Source: Monarcha castaneiventris obscurior (taxonomy: Eukaryota > Chordata > Aves > Passeriformes > Monarchidae). From it: 64,000 bases of DNA. The DNA lies in contig JAMPIT010000174.1 in the NCBI GenBank assembly GCA_026261815.1, positions 8,308,001 to 8,372,000 on the forward strand, read 5' to 3'. Of this stretch, positions 54,701 to 60,700 are shown one piece after another. The translations under genes and the position numbers were made by a program. Numbering within the stretch: position 1 is the first letter of the stretch; each line of letters begins with the position of its first letter. The notes beneath the pieces are model-generated. The model saw only the letters and a list, made by a program, of their open reading frames with translations. It was not told the origin of the DNA and did no database searches.

Positions 54701-57700
54701 AGAATAGCACTACCTGAGCCAGACACTAATGAGATTATGATTCTCAAAGTGCTGATGCTTTCACATGAGTCACAGAGAGCAAGGCTCACCCTAGCACCGT
54801 GGAAAGGGTCTGATATGTCCAGGTGAATCAGCGGGTCCCTTTGTCCAGAAATGTCCTGGAATCAGCAACTTCTGTCCTGCAAAGAGGCAAGACACCAGTC
54901 ACCAGGGCATCACTCCTGGAGCACCAGCTGTGACTCTCACAGAGCTCAGAGCAGAACCTCTGCTTGTTGTCCTCTGGTGCCCGTACAAGATCCTTTCCAC
55001 TACTACGCTATTGGAAAGGATGACTTGTCAGGAGAGCAATGGAACTCTGTCAGTTCAGACAAGCTAAGGACATGACATAGAAAACTTCAGCATCATTTCT
55101 CTTGACCACATGGCTTTAATGAAGCCACACACTCTGACTTCTGAAATTCTGCAAGTTTGCTAAATCACAGGAAGGAAGAGGCCTCAGGGAATCTCTAGTC
55201 CAAGCTCATGCTCAAAGCCAGGTAACACTGAATTCAGACCAGTTTGTCCAGGACTTTGTCCCACTGGATGTTTAAAAACCTCCAAGAACAGAGGTCCTAC
55301 TGTCTGTCTGTACTGGAACACTTATACCAGTGTTCAGTTACTCTCAGTAACTGAGCATTTTTAGCTCAGTTTTGCTCAGAGTGATTTTTTGCTTTGTTTT
55401 ATCCCCTGTTAAATCCATTTGGAACTTCCTGTTTTTTCAGTGTATGACACTAGCTCTGAGCTCTGGCCCCAGTTGTTCCAGTGTCCTCCACTGACCTTGC
55501 CTCAGTTTATCAACTTCTTTTATGTCCTTCACTGATGCAAAGGCACCTTAACACATGGTGAGCTCCCATTCCACCACGACTCCCAGGGAAATCTAAGCAA
55601 AGCAGCTCCCATCCAGTTTGTCCCTGGCTGGTACATTTGCAATGGGTTAGTCCCTCCCAAGGGCAGTTCTTAGCTGAATTCCATGAGGTTCCCATGAAAA
55701 TTACTAATCTTGTGCATCGATGTTACTTGCTGGCAAAGGCTGGCATTTGGAACAATTTCAGCATGTCTGTTGAGAGAAAGCAACCTCTATTTGTGCAAGT
55801 CTAACAGATGTGATCATATACATTTACTCTTAGGTTTCTACAGTACTGGGGGAGGATTGGGAGTGAAAACAACATGACAACATGCCACAGACCGACTTGC
55901 AGAAAGGAGGGAGTGCTCCTAGACTATTCCATTGATGGAGGCAAGTATATACTCTAGTTATAGCTAAGCTATGGTTCTGTATCCATGCACCATGAATATC
56001 TGAGAAGCTGTCAGAGATCCAAAATAAAAAGCTAATTCTTAATTGTAAAGTTATTTTTGTCCATGTGAATTTTTTTCCCCACCTAAAATTTCTATCTATT
56101 GCTCAGGAGTTTTCCATAATCCTCCTGCCTTATTTCAGTAATCAGTGGCTTCCACCCAAGTTGATTCCTTTTTGCAATCATAAGATTACTCTTGCAGTGA
56201 GTAACAGTTGCCAACTATCCTTAGAAGTTAAGCTCTATTGGAAGACATAGCTATTACTTTTTATTTCGTATTATCTTACTTTCATTCTTTAGAAGATTCT
56301 ACCATGTGCTTGTTTTTATTACTAAACCTGCATCTGTTCATTCTAGGGATATCCTGGACTTTGCTCCATGAGATGGATTATCAAAAGTACATCTCCGTGA
56401 GGCACGACTACATCCTCCTTCCCGAGCATGCCCTGACCAACACCACGCGCCTGCGCTGGTGGCAGCCTTTCACTCTCAGCAACGGGCTCGTGGTGCCCGG
56501 CCCCGACCGGGCGCAGTGGGCTCTGGACAACATCCTGATCGGGGGAGCAGAGATCAACCCCAGCCAGCTGGTGGACACCTTTGATGATGGTAAAACAGGC
56601 TGCCACAGCTCACCTGCTGTCTGGCGTTATCTGTTCTTATCTTACCTGAGCCCTGTGAGCTTGCAAGCAGACTTTCTTTTATTTTAGCTCTGCAAATTTT
56701 TCGTCTTGTACACTAATGCTGTTTATATGCTATTCTTCATGCTATTACTGGAAGTGTGTATAGATATATACGTGTATATTCAGATATGTATATATGCACA
56801 TATATATACACATACAAAAAAAATTATTTCCACCCAATTCATTTCATTTAAATTCCTGATATTATACTTCTGTTTCATCATATTTTTTAAAAATACTATT
56901 ATTTAAATATTTTAATTACCTCTCTTGAAATGAATGTCTTTATTATGTCTGTTAGTAGCTTGCTGTGTGTCATTACAGATAGCATAAAGGTAGTGTCTAT
57001 ATCACTAAGTACTCTATCTAGTGATTCTGTGGATTCATTACTAAGCCTTGATGTTTACCAAGACAATGCAGTAATTGTATCTAACTCATCTTAATAGAAG
57101 GCACTTCTCATGAAGAAAACTGGAGCTTTTACCCTAATGCAGTCAGAACTGCAGGGTTCTGTGGAAATCCATCATTCCATCTCTACTGGCCAAATAAGAA
57201 AAAGGATAAAACACACAACATCCTGTCCTCCAGGGAGCTCATTATACAGCCAGGATACATGATGCAGTTTAAAGTAAGAAATGTTCTCTCTCTCCAAAGT
57301 AAAGAACACAATAAAAATTCATCTAATGTGTCTCCAGAAATTATTCTTCTTCCAACTAGGATGCTCATTTGGATGAATAATTAATAGTGACTTTTTACCA
57401 GCAATTAAAGGAAAATATGAAGTGTAGGTAATGAGAACCAGAAAGGCTGCACGAATGTAAAATGTCAAAATATTCTGACTGTCTGTATGCTTTTGGGGTT
57501 AGTCAGAGGGATTGGAAGTCTAATATCTTTTTCCTGAAATGACTGGATCAACAGATACAGTAGGAATTATTTTCTAAGGTGAGAATAGATGCCATGCAGA
57601 ATAAACTATTTTCCCCTAATTTGTGAAGAAACAGAAAAGGCAAGGCAGAAGGAGGCTGGAGAAAAGCAGCATATGGAAAATGCAAGTGTGTTCAAGTAGA

Positions 57701-60700
57701 AGTATCCCTTCTACTTACTTGTGTCATGGAAAAAGACCTAAATAATCAGAGAAACATTTCTGAGTGTTTTACTTTGATTTAAGGTAGAATTTTACACAGG
57801 GCCAAAGGCAACAAGTAGTTGTTTTCCAGAAATGTTCTTGGCCATTCCCCAAGCATGCTGTCTTAAATAAACCAGAGACCAACATGAAAGTAGGGTTATC
57901 AGAATACTAATCCATTTTCTTATTATGGTTTTTTTTCTTGCTCTTCTTTTTGACGATATAATTCCAGAATTTTCTATCTTCCACAGATCAGTATTTTCAC
58001 CTTTTCTCAACATCACTGCCTATTTTATATTGACTGTCTAATACAATCCCTGAAGCATTGCTTCCCCTGTCAGCATGCCAAAGAAATTATATACAAGAGG
58101 AGTCTCTGATGTTTTTTACTACTGAATGTCAAGACCCTCCCCAAGATGCTTATTTTACCCAGCCTATCAACATTTTCCTCTATTTTAAGACCAAAATTGT
58201 GATAAACCATCAGCATTTAGTAGTTCATATTACTAAACCCTTATTGCAGATTTTTTCTCTCCTGATTCTCCCCCTTTTTCTTCACCACTCGCAGCAAAGA
58301 TTTTTTTTCTAAACTGAGCTCTAGCATGGCTTCTGTTTGGTTTTGAAATTTAGCATCTTACTGTCTAATCAATAATACATACTGGGTGCTGTAATCTTTC
58401 TACTGTAATATGGAACAAATATCTCTATTATATTAAATATTCAGAATGATTCTGTTCTGAAATTGGACTGATTTAAAGTTTATGTCCACATGTTTATCAT
58501 TGTGAATTTTAAACTTCATAGGTGCTTCACTTTTGGAAATGCCAAGGAACTACCATATCTTTTTGTTTCAGAAACAATGTTTGTTTAGATATTTAATTTG
58601 GACTTTAGAAATGAAGTGTTAGGATTCTGTTAGGAAATAACAGTAGCAAGGAAGTAAAATTCTTTAAGTAAAAGCAGTACCTGAAGTAATGTCTTTTGTT
58701 TTCCACCCACTTTTGATGGATTTAGTCCAAGTTCTAAGTTGACAATCCCTTATACACCCAATAAAGAAAAAAAGAAAAAAGAACATAACTTGATTACATA
58801 TCACTTTAAATGTCTACCTGACTTGTTATAGCAGTTGATTTTATTTGTGCTATAGATCGTGGTTGGCTGTGAGGCAAATTCTTGCGGGGACCTCCACTCA
58901 GTGATGCTGGAGTATACAAAGGATGCCAGGTAAATGACAGCAGAATACACAGACCTGAGAAAAAAAGTAGTATGACATTAAAAACCTAGAGAGCTTTTAT
59001 TTATTAAAGCAATTACTCTGCTATTCATGTTGTAACAGAATCTGAACAAAGCCTCTGTGCAAGCACTGGTATTTGTCTACATAACTCCCATAAATTCTCT
59101 TTATTATTTATCCCAGATGTTGACAGATTCATGGCATTGAGCTTGCAGTTACAGTCATGAGTATGTTCCTGTTATAAATGTGCTCACAGGAAAACACATT
59201 TGCAGGAAAGTGTTTTAGTAGGATACAGGACCAAGCTGTAATGAAGTGGGAGTTACTTAACTCCAAATTGGTCTTTAACTAGCTAGCAATAACACTGCCT
59301 CATGTGCTGTAGAATAGCAGCATATTATAATTTGTAAAAATTAAGGTATATTCTGTGCTCAAATGACTGTGGGTGAAAATGCAGCAAAATCTATTGGGAC
59401 TCTTCTGAACAGTGTAAGAAAGAGGCTAAAGAGCAGCCTCCTAAATAAATCCTTCTGTCATGCAGCCCCAAGGAGCTGTATGTACCACACTGCTGGGACT
59501 GCTACCACCAACAGTTCCACAACACTCAAATCCTCCCTGGCTGCACCTGTGCTTCAGCCCCTCCCCTCTTGTTTATTTGTGGCTCCAGAGCATGGAAACT
59601 ATTGCTGACAATCTCTTGTGTTTGTTTAGTAAGACAGGCAATGCCATGACCCTTAGAAATTACCTGTTTTCCTTTCATTATTTTTTCAGTTGTTCTAATT
59701 TTTTTTTCTTTTTTTTCTGTTTCCTACAGGACAGACTCATGGCAACTTGTCCAGACACACTGTCTTCCTTCCTCATCTAATAGCATTGGCTGCTCCCCAT
59801 TTCAATTCCATGAAGCCACCATCTATAACTCTGTCAACAGCTCTATGTGGAGAAGAATAACTATCCAGCTGCCTGACCATGTCTCATCCAGGTAGGTTAC
59901 TGAAAGGTCAGCTCACTGTGTGCTGCTGAAGTCAAACAGGACAGCTAGGCCTAGAAACTTCAACCATTGTTTTAATGTCCTTGCTTTATTGCATAATTGT
60001 ATCTTCTTTAATATTTTCGCAGCCAAAGCTATTCCTTAAAATCTTCTGCTTTATTTCTGAAACTTGCTTTTATTTCTCACACTTTAGAAGCCCTTCTACC
60101 TTTTTTTGTTTCCCACAACTGTGGACCTATAAAATGACCGCTGTCTTGCTGGCACGGTTTACTAGGAACAACTGGTGAATTAAAAATTATTCCTTTTTGC
60201 GGGATTTAGATCTGATACATAACTAATATTCTTCAGGAGGCTTTTTGTTAATATAAGTCACTACGGACAATGATGTAGCAGGGTGGGTCTTTCCAACTGT
60301 TGAAGTCATAGCCCCCTCACATGACATTTTTGGTTACATTTGCTGTTGGTGTATTAGAACGTCACTGTACAGATGCATTTAATTGCTACATATCATAATA
60401 CAGTGTTTGGATTTTGATATTTGCAGTGCAACTCAGTTCAGGTGGATTCAGAAGGGAGAAGAACTAGAGAAGCAGAGCTGGGCAATCGATCACGTGTACA
60501 TTGGGGAAGCGTGCCCAAAGCTCTGCAGTGGCCATGGGTACTGCACGACTGGAGCCATTTGCATCTGTGATGAAGGATACCAAGGTTCCATTTCTTCAAT
60601 TTCTCTCTTGTACCTCTACTACAGTCTAATCTAGCTCAAAATTAAACAAAAGGATAAAATGATGTATCATGTCCAAATTCATCACTGGAATGTCTGAGTA

